A program made the position numbers and the translations under genes. Below the pieces are notes generated by a model. It saw nothing but the letters and a program-made list of their open reading frames with translations. It searched no databases and was not told where the DNA came from. Source: Salinispora arenicola (GTDB lineage: Bacteria > Actinomycetota > Actinomycetes > Mycobacteriales > Micromonosporaceae). From it: a stretch of DNA of 64,000 nucleotides. The DNA lies in contig NZ_VFOL01000001.1 in assembly GCF_006716065.1 (NCBI RefSeq), positions 1,736,001 to 1,800,000 of the forward strand, written 5' to 3'. Shown here piece after piece: positions 52,179 through 61,300 of this stretch; the stretch's first letter is position 1, and each line of letters opens with the position of its first letter.

Positions 52179-54199
52179 GACTGTGCCTCCTCGTCGGGGT
52201 TGACCACGGCCAGTACGGCGCCGGTCTCGACCTGGCCGCCGGCGGGTACCGGCAGCTCGGCGACCACGCCGTCGGTGGGGGCGAGTACGGGGTGTTCCAG
52301 CTTCATCGCTTCCAGGGTCAGCAGCAGGTCACCGGCGGCGACCCGCTGGCTGAGCTCGACGTGCACGCGGGTCACCGTGCCGGGAAGTGGCGCGAGCAGC
52401 GACCCGGCCGCCAGTTCCGCGCCCGGTAGCGGGAAGCGTGGTAGCTCGGTCAGGCCCAGCGCGCCGCCCGGGCTGTCCACGAAGACCTCCGGGCCCACCC
52501 GGTGTACCCGGTACGTTCGCCGCACCCCGGTGACATCCAGCACGACCCGGTCCGGGTGCGCCTCGACCAGGGTGAGGGCCGGCGCCACGCCGGCCGGGAA
52601 GGCGGCGTCGCCGGCAGCGGGCGGGTCGTCCCCCGGTGCCACCGACCATTCGGCGAGCGCGCCTCGACGGTCCAGGCGGTACCGCACCTCGATCTCCCCG
52701 CCGTCCGGGCCGGCGTAGCGCGTGACCTGTGGGAAGGCGGACACGTTGCGCCAGCCTGAGGGGAGCCCGGCCAGCACCGGGGCGCTGGCGCGGCGGTCGG
52801 CGGCCGAGGCGAGCGCCGCTGCCACCGCGGCCACCGGCAGTTCCTCTGGGGCTAGCAGCGGCGCGAAGACCTCCGGGTGCCGGTCCAGGAAGCCGGTGTC
52901 GATGTCAACAGCGGCGAACTCCGGACTACGCAGGATGCGTACCAGCAGATCCCGGTTGGTGGCGACGCCGTGCAGCTCGGCCCGCGCCAGCGCGCCGGCC
53001 AGCGCGCGGGCCGCCTCGTCCCGGGTGGGCGCCCAGCTGATCACCTTCGCGAGCATCGAGTCGTAGTGGACGCTCACCACCGAGCCATCAGTCACGCCCG
53101 AGTCCAGCCGTAGACCCGGCCCGGTCAGCGGCCCGAACTCGGTGGCCACCGCGGGAACCGTGAACCGGTGCAGGATGCCCGTTGCCGGCCGGTACCCCTG
53201 GGTCGGGTCCTCGGCGCAGAGGCGCACCTCGATCGCGTGCCCCGTGGTCGGTGGGGTCGTGGTGATCGGTAGCGGTGCGCCCTCGGCGACGAGCAGTTGC
53301 AGGCGGACCAGGTCCAGGCCGGTGGTCAGCTCGGTCACCGGGTGCTCCACCTGGAGGCGGGTGTTCATTTCCAGGAAGAAGATGTCACCGTCCGGGGCGA
53401 GTAGGAACTCGACCGTGCCCGCGCCGACGTAGTCGACCGCCCGCCCAGCGGCCGTCGCCGCCTCGTGGAGTCGCTGGCGCACCTCGGGTGCGAGGACGCC
53501 CGGCGCCTCCTCGACGATCTTCTGATGGCGGCGTTGGATCGAGCAGTCCCGCGCGCCCAGGGCCGTCACCGTTCCGAACCGGTCGCCCAGGATCTGCACC
53601 TCGACGTGCCGGCCGCGTTCGACGTACCGCTCGATGAAGACCGTGCCGTCGCCGAACGCGGAGGCCGCCTCGCGGCGTGCGCTGGCGACGGCATCGGCGA
53701 GTCCGTCGGCGGCGCGGACCACACGCATGCCCCGTCCACCACCTCCGGCGGATGCCTTCACCAGCACCGGGAAGCCGCTGACCTGGTCGGGTTCGGTCCA
53801 ACTGGGCAGCATGGGGACGCCGGCCTCGGCGAGCAGTGTCTTCGCCGCGAGCTTGTCACCCATCGCCGCGATCGCCTTGGCCGGCGGCCCGACCCAGGTC
53901 AGCCCGGCGTCGGTGACCGCCGTGGCGAACTCGGCGTTCTCGGCGAGGAAGCCGTAGCCCGGGTGAACGGCGTCGGCACCGGCCCGTCGAGCCGCGTCCA
54001 GGACGAGGTCGATCCGCAGGTACGTCTCGCCGGGCGTGTTTCCGGGCAGCCGGACGGCGTGGTCGGCCTCGGCGACGAAGGCCGCGTCGGCGTCCGCGTC
54101 GGAGTGCACGGCGACTGTCCCGATCCCGAGCGCCCGGCAGGTGGTGAAGATCCGGCGGGCGATCTCGCCCCGGTTGGCGACCAGAAGTCTGCTGATCAT
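52175..54199 (-). CDS. biotin-dependent acyl-CoA carboxylase alpha subunit
   Basis: A 674-residue protein: biotin carboxylase (ATP-grasp; KASAGGGGRGMRVVRAADGL, MNTRLQVEHPVTELTTGLDL), a BT-like linker, and a biotin carrier domain with the attachment site LEAMKLEHPV near residue 635. Substrate choice lies in the partner subunit. Flanking genes point to methylcrotonyl-, geranyl- or a related branched acyl-CoA carboxylase. Confidence 0.93.
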   Translation of the reverse strand: MISRLLVANRGEIARRIFTTCRALGIGTVAVHSDADADAAFVAEADHAVRLPGNTPGETYLRIDLVLDAARRAGADAVHPGYGFLAENAEFATAVTDAGLTWVGPPAKAIAAMGDKLAAKTLLAEAGVPMLPSWTEPDQVSGFPVLVKASAGGGGRGMRVVRAADGLADAVASARREAASAFGDGTVFIERYVERGRHVEVQILGDRFGTVTALGARDCSIQRRHQKIVEEAPGVLAPEVRQRLHEAATAAGRAVDYVGAGTVEFLLAPDGDIFFLEMNTRLQVEHPVTELTTGLDLVRLQLLVAEGAPLPITTTPPTTGHAIEVRLCAEDPTQGYRPATGILHRFTVPAVATEFGPLTGPGLRLDSGVTDGSVVSVHYDSMLAKVISWAPTRDEAARALAGALARAELHGVATNRDLLVRILRSPEFAAVDIDTGFLDRHPEVFAPLLAPEELPVAAVAAALASAADRRASAPVLAGLPSGWRNVSAFPQVTRYAGPDGGEIEVRYRLDRRGALAEWSVAPGDDPPAAGDAAFPAGVAPALTLVEAHPDRVVLDVTGVRRTYRVHRVGPEVFVDSPGGALGLTELPRFPLPGAELAAGSLLAPLPGTVTRVHVELSQRVAAGDLLLTLEAMKLEHPVLAPTDGVVAELPVPAGGQVETGAVLAVVNPDEEAQS

Positions 54200-54260
54200 C
54201 CGCGCTGAGTCTCCTTCGTTCGCGACTGCGGACTCCTCCGCCTGGCTGTTTCTTCGCGTG

Positions 54261-55862
54261 TCACATTCGGAAGACGCCGAAGCCGTCGGCGCCCTGCACG
54301 TGCCCGGTGTGGATCGCCGACAGACACAGCCCGAGGACGGTACGGGTGTCCCGGGGGTCGATGACGCCGTCGTCGTAGAGCCGGCCGGAGAGGAACAGTG
54401 CCCCGGACTGGGACTCGATCTGTTGCTCGACCATCGCCCGCATGGCCGCGTCGGACTCCTCGTCGTACTCCCGGCCCTTCGCGGCGGCGGCCTGTCGGGC
54501 CACGATGGAGAGCACCCCGGCGAGCTGCGCCGGGCCCATCACCGCCGACTTCGCGTTCGGCCAGGTGAACAGGAACCTCGGTTCGTAGGCTCGGCCGCAC
54601 ATGCCGTAGTTGCCGGCGCCGTAGGAGGCGCCGAGGTTGACCGTCAGGTGCGGCACCGTCGAGTTCGAGACCGCGTTGATCATGAGGGCGCCGTGCTTGA
54701 TGATGCCGCGCTGCTCGTATTCGGTGCCCACCATGTATCCGGTGGTGTTCTGAAGGAAGATCAGCGGGGTATCGGCGGCGTTGGCGAGCTGGATGAACTG
54801 GGCCGCCTTCTGCGCCTCCGCGTTGAACAGGACACCGCGGGCGTTGGCGAGCACACCGACCGGATAGCCGTGCAGCTCGCCCCAGCCGGTGACCAGCGCG
54901 GTGCCGTAGGTCGGCTTGAATTCGTCGAACTCGCTGCCGTCCAGCACGCGGGCGATGATTTCGCGCGGGTCGAACGGCACCTTGAGGTCGGCGCTGGCGA
55001 TACCGAGCAGTTCCTCCGGGTCGTACCGCGGCGGCCGGGGGGCGGCCGTGCGGGGCGGTGGCCCCGCCTTGCGCCAGTTGAGTCGGCGTACACACTGCCG
55101 GGCCAGTCGGATGCCGTCCCGCTCGTCCTCGGCCAGGTAGTCGGCCAGTCCGGAGGTGGTGGCGTGCATGGCGGCGCCACCCAGCGACTCGTCGTCGGCG
55201 TCCTCACCGGTGGCCATCTTCACCAGCGGTGGCCCGGCCAGGTAGACCTGCGATCGGTCGCGGATCATGATGACGTGATCGGACATGCCCGGCACGTATG
55301 CGCCGCCGGCGGTGGCGTTGCCGAAGACCACACTGACCGTGGGGATCCTGGCCGCGGAGAGTCGGGTCAGGTCACGGAACACCCGCCCGCCCGGGATGAA
55401 GATCTCCGCCTGGGTGGGTAGGTCCGCCCCGGCCGACTCGACCAAGTTGATCATCGGTAGCCGGTTGGCCAGGGCGATCTCGCCGGCCCGACGGGTCTTC
55501 GCCAGCGACCACGGGTTGACCGCACCGCCGCGGACCGTCGGGTCGCTGGCGATGATCATGCACTCGACGCCCTCGACCGCGCCGATGCCCGTGACCACGC
55601 TGGCACCGACCGGGAAGTCAGTGCCGTACGCGGCGACCGACGACAGCTCCAGGAACGGGCAGTCCCGGTCGAGTAGCAGCTCGATGCGCTCCCGGGCGAG
55701 CAGCTTGCCGCGCCTGTGCTGCCGAGCGCGGGCCTTCTCGCCGCCTCCGGCACGAGCCTCGTCGAGTGCGGAGTCCAACTCGGCCAGCCGGGCCAGCAGG
55801 GCCTCCCGGTTGTCCCGGAAGGCCGGCGCGGCCGGGTCGACCACGCTGTGCAGTGCGGTCAC
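54261..55862 (-). CDS. acyl-CoA carboxylase carboxyltransferase beta subunit
   Basis: A 533-residue carboxyltransferase with the crotonase-like N and C domains (GKLLARERIELLLDRDCPFL; VESAGADLPTQAEIFIPG; NATAGGAYVPGMSDHVIM; NAVSNSTVPHLTVNLGASYG). It is close in pattern to methylcrotonyl-/geranyl-CoA carboxylase beta chains (MccB/AtuC), not AccD. It pairs with 52175-54199. The start overlaps the upstream dehydrogenase stop. Confidence 0.93.
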   Translation of the reverse strand: MTALHSVVDPAAPAFRDNREALLARLAELDSALDEARAGGGEKARARQHRRGKLLARERIELLLDRDCPFLELSSVAAYGTDFPVGASVVTGIGAVEGVECMIIASDPTVRGGAVNPWSLAKTRRAGEIALANRLPMINLVESAGADLPTQAEIFIPGGRVFRDLTRLSAARIPTVSVVFGNATAGGAYVPGMSDHVIMIRDRSQVYLAGPPLVKMATGEDADDESLGGAAMHATTSGLADYLAEDERDGIRLARQCVRRLNWRKAGPPPRTAAPRPPRYDPEELLGIASADLKVPFDPREIIARVLDGSEFDEFKPTYGTALVTGWGELHGYPVGVLANARGVLFNAEAQKAAQFIQLANAADTPLIFLQNTTGYMVGTEYEQRGIIKHGALMINAVSNSTVPHLTVNLGASYGAGNYGMCGRAYEPRFLFTWPNAKSAVMGPAQLAGVLSIVARQAAAAKGREYDEESDAAMRAMVEQQIESQSGALFLSGRLYDDGVIDPRDTRTVLGLCLSAIHTGHVQGADGFGVFRM

Positions 55863-57043
55863 AGCCCCATGCCCTTCGCGATGATCTCATTCATGATCTC
55901 GGTGGTGCCGCCGCCGATGCTCAGGATGCGCTGGTCGCGGTAGTGTCGCTCCACCTCGGCGTCGCGCATGCAGCCGAACCCGCCGTGGAGCTGCAACGCG
56001 GCGTCGACCACCTCGGCGCAGGCGTCGACGGCGGCGTTCTTGGCCATCGCGATCTCGGTCATGGCCGGTTCGCCGGCGGCGACCCGGGTCGCCACGTCGA
56101 GCACGTAGGCGCGGACCGACTCGGCACGGGTGTGCATCTCGGCGAGCCGGTGCCGGACGAGCTGCCGGCTCGTCAGGGGTCGACCGAAGGTTTCCCGGTC
56201 CTGGCACCAGCCACGCGCCAGCTCCACGCAGCGTTGCGCCGTCGCGTACGCCTGGGTGGCCAGGGAGACCCGCTCGGCGGCGAAATTCTGCATGATCGAC
56301 AGGAATCCGGTGTTCTCCTCGCCGACCCGGTTCGCCACCGGCACCCGGACGTCCACGAAGGAGAGCTCGGCGGTGTCCGAGCAGTGCCAGCCGAGCTTTT
56401 CCATCCGCCGGCCGACGGTGAAGCCCGGCATGCCCTTCTCGATCACCAACAGGGAGATGCCATCCGCGCCCGGCCCGCCGGTGCGCACGGCGACGGTCAC
56501 GAAGTCGGCCCGGTAGCCACTGGTGATGTACGCCTTGGCGCCGTTCACCACATAGTGGTCGCCGTCCCGGCGGGCCGTGGTGCGAAGCCCCGCCACGTCC
56601 GAGCCCCCGCCCGGCTCGGTGATCGCCAGCGCACCGATCATCGTCCCGGCGAGAGTCGGCCGAACGTAGCGCTCGACCAGGTCGGTGCCAGCGGCCGGCG
56701 TGGTGCCCGTGCCTGCGTCCCCCGTGGCGCGGTCGCTGGCGGTCACCAGGTGCGGCAGGGCGATGCCGTGCGTGAACAGCGCCGCCACCAGCCCGGAGGA
56801 ACCGCCGGACCGGATGATCTCCTCCGTGACGGCGACCGAGTCCAGCAGGTCGCCGCCGCTGCCGCCGACCTTCTCGGGAAAACCAATGCCGAGCAGGCCG
56901 ATCCTCGCGGCCGTCGCGTGTAGCTCCCGGGGGACCTCGCCGGCGCGCTCCCAGTCGTCGAGGTGCGGCAGGACCTCCTTCGCCATGAACGTCTGGGTCA
57001 GCTCGCGCAGCTGCCGGCGTTCCAGGGTGTCCACGAACGTCAT
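55859..57043 (-). CDS. acyl-CoA dehydrogenase (isovaleryl/citronellyl-CoA type)
   Basis: A 394-residue acyl-CoA dehydrogenase (LAITEPGGGSDVAGLRTTAR; GMPGFTVGRRMEKLGWHCSD; LQLHGGFGCMRDAEVERHYR). It would supply the enoyl-CoA carboxylated by the neighbouring carboxylase. It is coupled by 4-base overlaps to both neighbours. Confidence 0.93.
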   Translation of the reverse strand: MTFVDTLERRQLRELTQTFMAKEVLPHLDDWERAGEVPRELHATAARIGLLGIGFPEKVGGSGGDLLDSVAVTEEIIRSGGSSGLVAALFTHGIALPHLVTASDRATGDAGTGTTPAAGTDLVERYVRPTLAGTMIGALAITEPGGGSDVAGLRTTARRDGDHYVVNGAKAYITSGYRADFVTVAVRTGGPGADGISLLVIEKGMPGFTVGRRMEKLGWHCSDTAELSFVDVRVPVANRVGEENTGFLSIMQNFAAERVSLATQAYATAQRCVELARGWCQDRETFGRPLTSRQLVRHRLAEMHTRAESVRAYVLDVATRVAAGEPAMTEIAMAKNAAVDACAEVVDAALQLHGGFGCMRDAEVERHYRDQRILSIGGGTTEIMNEIIAKGMGL

Positions 57044-58728
57044 GATGTCGCCTCCAAGATCAGACCGGCGGGAACGTCGACCACGCGGGACCGGAGTAGC
57101 TCACCCAGTGCCTTCGCCTGCGGATCGAAACGAGTCGTGGCAGCCACCCCCGGCCCGAGCAGGCCCCGGATCACGAAGTTGACCGCCCGCAGGTTCGGCA
57201 GTTCGTGACGTTCGACAGTCAGCGGGGAGGTCTCCGGCAGCAGCTCAGCGAGTCGCTCCACGGTCAGCCAGCCCCGCAGCCACGCCCAGGTCGCGTCGTT
57301 TCGTGCCCAGACGCCCAGGTTGGCGTCACCCCCCTTGTCCCCCGACCGGGCTCCCACCACGTCCCCGAGCGTCCCGCGCCGGGTCGGGTACGAGGAGGGG
57401 CTCCCGGTCGACACCGAGGGCCCGACAGCGGGCTCCGCCGACCGCCTCAGTGGGGGCGGGGGGATCGGCACGCGGGTGTCGTCGGGCAGCACGGCCACAT
57501 GCGCGACCGCGTCCTGCGCGACCGTGTCGGCGGTGAAGACCCCGTACGGTGTCGCGTCGCCGGGCGGGGTGGTCAGGGTGCACCCCGGGTACGAGGCCAG
57601 CGCCAGCTCCACCGCCGCGGCCGAGAAGGCCCGGCCGGCCCGTGCCTTGTCCCCGTCGCGGAGGTGTACGTGCAGCAGGGCGCTCGCCGTTTCGGTGTCG
57701 GCGGTGTCGGGGTGGTCGGTGCGGGCGAGGACGAACTCCAACCCCTCCTTGCCGACGGTCTCCTCGAGCTGCCTCCGGACCAGGGCGGCCTTCGCCGGGA
57801 TGTCCAGCCCGCAGAGCACGAAGGTCATGGAGTTGCGGAAGCCGCCGAGGTTGTTGACGCCGACCTTGAGGGTTTCTGGTGGCGGCGTCCCCCGGACCCC
57901 GGACACCCGGACCCGGTCCGGCCCGTCCGGGGCGAGGCGCACCGTGTCCAGGTGGGTGATCACGTCCGGCCCGAGATACGCCGGCCCGCCCACTTCGTAC
58001 AGGAGTTGGGCGGTGACCGTCTCGACGGTGACCGCGCCCCCGGTGCCCGGGTGCTTGGTGATCACCGACGAGCCGTCGTCGTGCAGCTCTGCGACGGGGA
58101 AGCCGGGCCGGTGCCCGCCGTCCGGTAGCTCGGTGAAGAAGCTGAAGTTGCCGCCGGTCACCTGCGCGCCGCATTCGAGGAGGTGCCCGGCGACGGTCGC
58201 GCCGGCGAGAGCGTCCAGGTCGTCGCGGCCCCAGCCGAACCGGGCGATCGCCGGCCCGACCACCAGGGACGCGTCGGTGACTCGTCCGGTGACCACCACG
58301 TCGGCGTCGGCGTCGAACGCGGCGGCGATTCCGAACGCCCCGAGGTACGCGTTCGCGGTCAGCGCGTCCGGCCGGGGGAGTGAGTCGCCCTCGACGTACC
58401 CGACCCTGACGTCGAGCCCGAGCCGTTCGGCGAGGGACCGGATGGCGGCGGCCAACCCCGCGGGGTTCAGCCCCCCGGCGTTGGTGACGATCCGCACGCC
58501 GCGTTCCTGTGCGGTGCCGAGGGTGCCCTCGAGTTGGCGTAGGAACGTCCGTGCGTACCCGAGGTCGGAGTCACGCATCCGGTCCCGACCCAGAATGAGC
58601 ATGGTCAGCTCGGCGAGGTAGTCGCCGGTGAGAACGTCCAGGGCGCCGCCGTCGAGCATCTCCTGCCAGGCGGTGAAGCGGTCGCCGTAGAAGCCGGAGG
58701 CGTTGCCGATCCGAAGGACCTGGCTCAC
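57040..58728 (-). CDS. AtuA-family (acyclic terpene utilisation, DUF1446) protein
   Basis: A 562-residue protein whose N-terminal domain (LRIGNASGFYGDRFTAWQEM; VRIVTNAGGLNPAGLAAAIR; VVTGRVTDASLVVGPAIARF) is the AtuA/DUF1446 family. The C-terminal AtuA-like domain (GDVVGARSGDKGGDANLGVW) is joined by a linker. AtuA is needed for citronellol/geraniol catabolism in Pseudomonas but its reaction is not established. Its presence makes isoprenoid-type acyl-CoA breakdown a good guess for this operon. Confidence 0.9.
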   Translation of the reverse strand: MSQVLRIGNASGFYGDRFTAWQEMLDGGALDVLTGDYLAELTMLILGRDRMRDSDLGYARTFLRQLEGTLGTAQERGVRIVTNAGGLNPAGLAAAIRSLAERLGLDVRVGYVEGDSLPRPDALTANAYLGAFGIAAAFDADADVVVTGRVTDASLVVGPAIARFGWGRDDLDALAGATVAGHLLECGAQVTGGNFSFFTELPDGGHRPGFPVAELHDDGSSVITKHPGTGGAVTVETVTAQLLYEVGGPAYLGPDVITHLDTVRLAPDGPDRVRVSGVRGTPPPETLKVGVNNLGGFRNSMTFVLCGLDIPAKAALVRRQLEETVGKEGLEFVLARTDHPDTADTETASALLHVHLRDGDKARAGRAFSAAAVELALASYPGCTLTTPPGDATPYGVFTADTVAQDAVAHVAVLPDDTRVPIPPPPLRRSAEPAVGPSVSTGSPSSYPTRRGTLGDVVGARSGDKGGDANLGVWARNDATWAWLRGWLTVERLAELLPETSPLTVERHELPNLRAVNFVIRGLLGPGVAATTRFDPQAKALGELLRSRVVDVPAGLILEATS

Positions 58729-59531
58729 GCCGGTGCCTCTGCTGCCGGCGCCCGCCCGGCACCGGGTGGGCCGGCGAACGCCTGGGCCACGTCCAGCCAG
58801 GCGTCGGCCACCGGCCCGGTCGCGGTGAGGGCGAGATCGGCGCGGTGCCGGCGTTGGGTCACCAGCAGGCAGAAGTCCAGTGCCGGCCCGGTGACCAGGT
58901 CGGCCGCGTCCGCGGGGCCGTACGACCAGGTCGCGTCGCCGGTGTGCGGGGTGGCAGGCGCGGTCAGGTCAACTCGGACCGGCGTTGTCGGCAGCGGGCG
59001 GCCGTGTGCGGCGAAGGAGTGCCCCAGCGTCCGGAAGCCGAGGTACGCGATGTGCCGCAGCCGGGCCGTGGCCGGCCTGGTGACCCTGAGCGCGTCGGCT
59101 ACGTCCGTGCCGTGCGCCCAGGTCTCCATGATCCGAGCGGTGACCATCGACGCGGGGGACATCGTGGTGCCGTACCAGGGAAGTTTGTCGCCGGCCGGGG
59201 TGGCCGCGAGGGCGGCGGCGAGCGCCGTCCGTCCGGACCGCCAGCGGGGCAGCAACTCGCCCGGTGGGGCGAGGAACTCCTCCGCGCCGGCGTCCACCAG
59301 TCGGGCCGGGTCGGCTGCCGAGGTCACCGAGCTGTAGAACGCGTCGGCGTCGGTTGCGGCGAGCCACGCGGCGTGGTCCGTCCAGGCCAGATGCGCGATC
59401 TGGTGGCCGATCGTCCAGCCCGGCGCAGGCGTGGAGCGGGCCCAGTCGGCGGTCGACAGTGGTGCCACGAGACTGTCCAGTTCGGCGGACTCGGCGGCGA
59501 GATCGGTCAGCAGGTCCGTCAGGTCGACCAT
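58725..59531 (-). CDS. TIGR03084-type protein (DinB/maleylpyruvate isomerase fold)
   Basis: A 268-residue protein with an N-terminal four-helix DinB-like domain (APGWTIGHQIAHLAWTDHAA; MVTARIMETWAHGTDVADAL), where the His residues can form a metal or thiol-cofactor site, and a C-terminal domain with VRVDLTAPATPH. Actinobacterial relatives use mycothiol. It commonly accompanies AtuA in this operon type. The start overlap with the AtuA gene indicates coupling. Confidence 0.88.
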   Translation of the reverse strand: MVDLTDLLTDLAAESAELDSLVAPLSTADWARSTPAPGWTIGHQIAHLAWTDHAAWLAATDADAFYSSVTSAADPARLVDAGAEEFLAPPGELLPRWRSGRTALAAALAATPAGDKLPWYGTTMSPASMVTARIMETWAHGTDVADALRVTRPATARLRHIAYLGFRTLGHSFAAHGRPLPTTPVRVDLTAPATPHTGDATWSYGPADAADLVTGPALDFCLLVTQRRHRADLALTATGPVADAWLDVAQAFAGPPGAGRAPAAEAPA

Positions 59532-59568
59532 GGTGCCTCCGGGGGTCGGCGGTGATGCGGGGACGCGG

Positions 59569-60174
59569 TCAGGGGGCGAGCAGATCGGTGAGTTGGTGTT
59601 TCCAGGCGGTGAGCAGCGCGGCGCGGCGGACCGAGTCGTCGTTGAGCAGGTTCGCCACGCCGAGGCCGCGGAGCAGGTCGAGGGTTGCCTGCACCGCCTC
59701 CCGTACGCCCGGTCGACGCTCGTCGACCTCGAGCATGGCGACGGTGAGCCGGTGCATCTCCCGACCGAGTCGGGCCTCCAGCGGCACCAGCGCCGCCCGT
59801 AGTTCGCGGTCGGTGCGGGCGGCGACCCACAGTTCCAAGGCGGCGACGAACAGCGGGCCGGTGAAGGCCGCGGCGAGCAGGTCGACCACGCGGTCCAACC
59901 GACGCGGGCCGGCCGGCAGGGCTTCTGCCTCGACGCGCAGTTCCTCCGCGCGCCGTTCGGCGAGGTGTGCGACCGCGGCGGTGACCAGGGCCGCCTTGGT
60001 GGGGTAGTGGTGTAGCTGGGCGCCTCGCGACACTCCGGCCCGGGTCGCTACGACGGTGGTCGTGGTGCCTGACCAGCCGTGCTCGACCAGGCACTCCACG
60101 GTGGCCTCGAGTAGTCGGGCCTGGGTGGCGCGGCTGCGTTCCTGCTGCGGGACACGGGTCGGTACACCGGACAC
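59569..60174 (-). CDS. TetR-family regulator of the acyl-CoA operon
   Basis: GTG 60174 gives 201 residues (the open frame extends to 60240). The TetR helix-turn-helix is ATQARLLEATVECLVEHGWS followed by TTTVVATRAGVSRGAQLHHY, with a helical ligand domain behind. It is the first gene of the leftward operon, so it is likely autoregulated through the palindrome at 60204-60217. An acyl-CoA ligand is the usual case for such operons. Confidence 0.88.
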   Translation of the reverse strand: MSGVPTRVPQQERSRATQARLLEATVECLVEHGWSGTTTTVVATRAGVSRGAQLHHYPTKAALVTAAVAHLAERRAEELRVEAEALPAGPRRLDRVVDLLAAAFTGPLFVAALELWVAARTDRELRAALVPLEARLGREMHRLTVAMLEVDERRPGVREAVQATLDLLRGLGVANLLNDDSVRRAALLTAWKHQLTDLLAP

Positions 60175-60203
60175 GGCCTCAGCGTGCCGCTCGCAAAACA
60201 AAC

Positions 60204-60217
60204 AGTCAAGCCTGACT
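60204..60217. promoter_or_regulatory. candidate TetR operator
   Basis: AGTCA (60204-60208) and TGACT (60213-60217) form a perfect dyad with a 4-base centre, 30 bases upstream of the regulator's start. A -35-like TTGACT on the minus strand overlaps it, fitting repression. Confidence 0.45.
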
Positions 60218-60405
60218 TTTCTGGAGCGAGTCAACCGCATGGCCGGCGGCCTCCGCGTGGGTTCCTCCGCTGGTTGACCGCAAGCCGGCTGCCGGCGCCG
60301 AGCTGCGCCGTCCGAATCCCTCGCGATCCGGGCGGTGGATCCGTCGCGATCCGGGCAGTGGGCAGCGCTGTCAGCCCGATCCAGGGACGACGGACGGGTG
60401 GACGG

Positions 60406-61083
60406 TCAAACGCGGGCGCGACGAGCCAGGCGCTCCGGATCGAGAACGATGATGCTCTTGCCGTCCAGGCGCAGCCAGCCCCGCGAGGCGAAGTCGGCGA
60501 GGGCCTTGTTGACCGTCTCACGGGAGGCGCCGACCAGTTGGGCGATCTCCTCCTGGGTCAGGTCGTGGGTCACCCGCAGCACACCGCCGTCCCGGGTGCC
60601 GAAGCGGCCAGCCAACTGCAGCAGGTTCTTCGCGACCCGACCGGGCACGTCGGTGAAGATCAGGTCGGCCAGCGAGTCGTTCGTCCGGCGCAGCCGGCGG
60701 GCAAGCACCCGCAGCAGTTGCTCGGCGATCTCCGGCCGGTTGTTCAGCCAGGGGCGCAGTGCCTGCTTACGCAGCCGCACCAGGCGGGTGTCGGTCACCG
60801 CCGTCGCGGTCGCCGTCCGTGGGCCCGGGTCGAAGAGCGACAGCTCACCCACCATGTCCGAGGGCCCCATGACCGCGATCAGGTTCTGTCGCCCGTCGGC
60901 CGCCCGGCGCCCAACCTTGATCTTGCCGGACAGGAGGATGTAGAGGCTGTCGCCGGGCTCGCCCTCGTTGAAGACGACCTCGCCCTTGCGGACCTCGATC
61001 GTCTCCATCTCCTTGGCGAGCGCCTCGGCAGCCTCTGGGTCGACCCCCTGGAAGATCCCACTACGGGCCAGTACCTCGTCCAT
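60406..61083 (-). CDS. crp: Crp/Fnr-family cAMP-responsive global regulator
   Basis: A 225-residue protein: cyclic-nucleotide-binding domain ([38 protein letters not shown], the phosphate-binding cassette with Glu and Arg), long C-helix (about 118-140), and HTH ([20 protein letters not shown]). This is the actinobacterial Crp/GlxR orthologue by length and by its position before nth. A single TGTGA half-site upstream (61164-61168) may be an autoregulatory remnant. Confidence 0.95.
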   Translation of the reverse strand: MDEVLARSGIFQGVDPEAAEALAKEMETIEVRKGEVVFNEGEPGDSLYILLSGKIKVGRRAADGRQNLIAVMGPSDMVGELSLFDPGPRTATATAVTDTRLVRLRKQALRPWLNNRPEIAEQLLRVLARRLRRTNDSLADLIFTDVPGRVAKNLLQLAGRFGTRDGGVLRVTHDLTQEEIAQLVGASRETVNKALADFASRGWLRLDGKSIIVLDPERLARRARV

Positions 61084-61300
61084 CGCGCACCTCCGCCTGC
61101 GCGTGCCGTCCGTCGGCGGGTCCGCCGTCCGCTTCTCCCTCGCGCCCGGTCAGTCTAGGCGCATGTGAGCAGATATTCCGAGGTGCACCCCTGGAAACGT
61201 GATCGTTGGGCGTAACCAGTCCGTCGTCGTCAGCCGCTACCATGCCCGGCCCAGCCGGGTGAGACGTGCCAGGCGCGGGCCCGGACCGTAGGGTCGCCAC

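Noticed and set aside
61164..61168. Crp binding site upstream of crp
   Set aside because: Only the TGTGA half is present; the partner half at the right spacing does not match TCACA.
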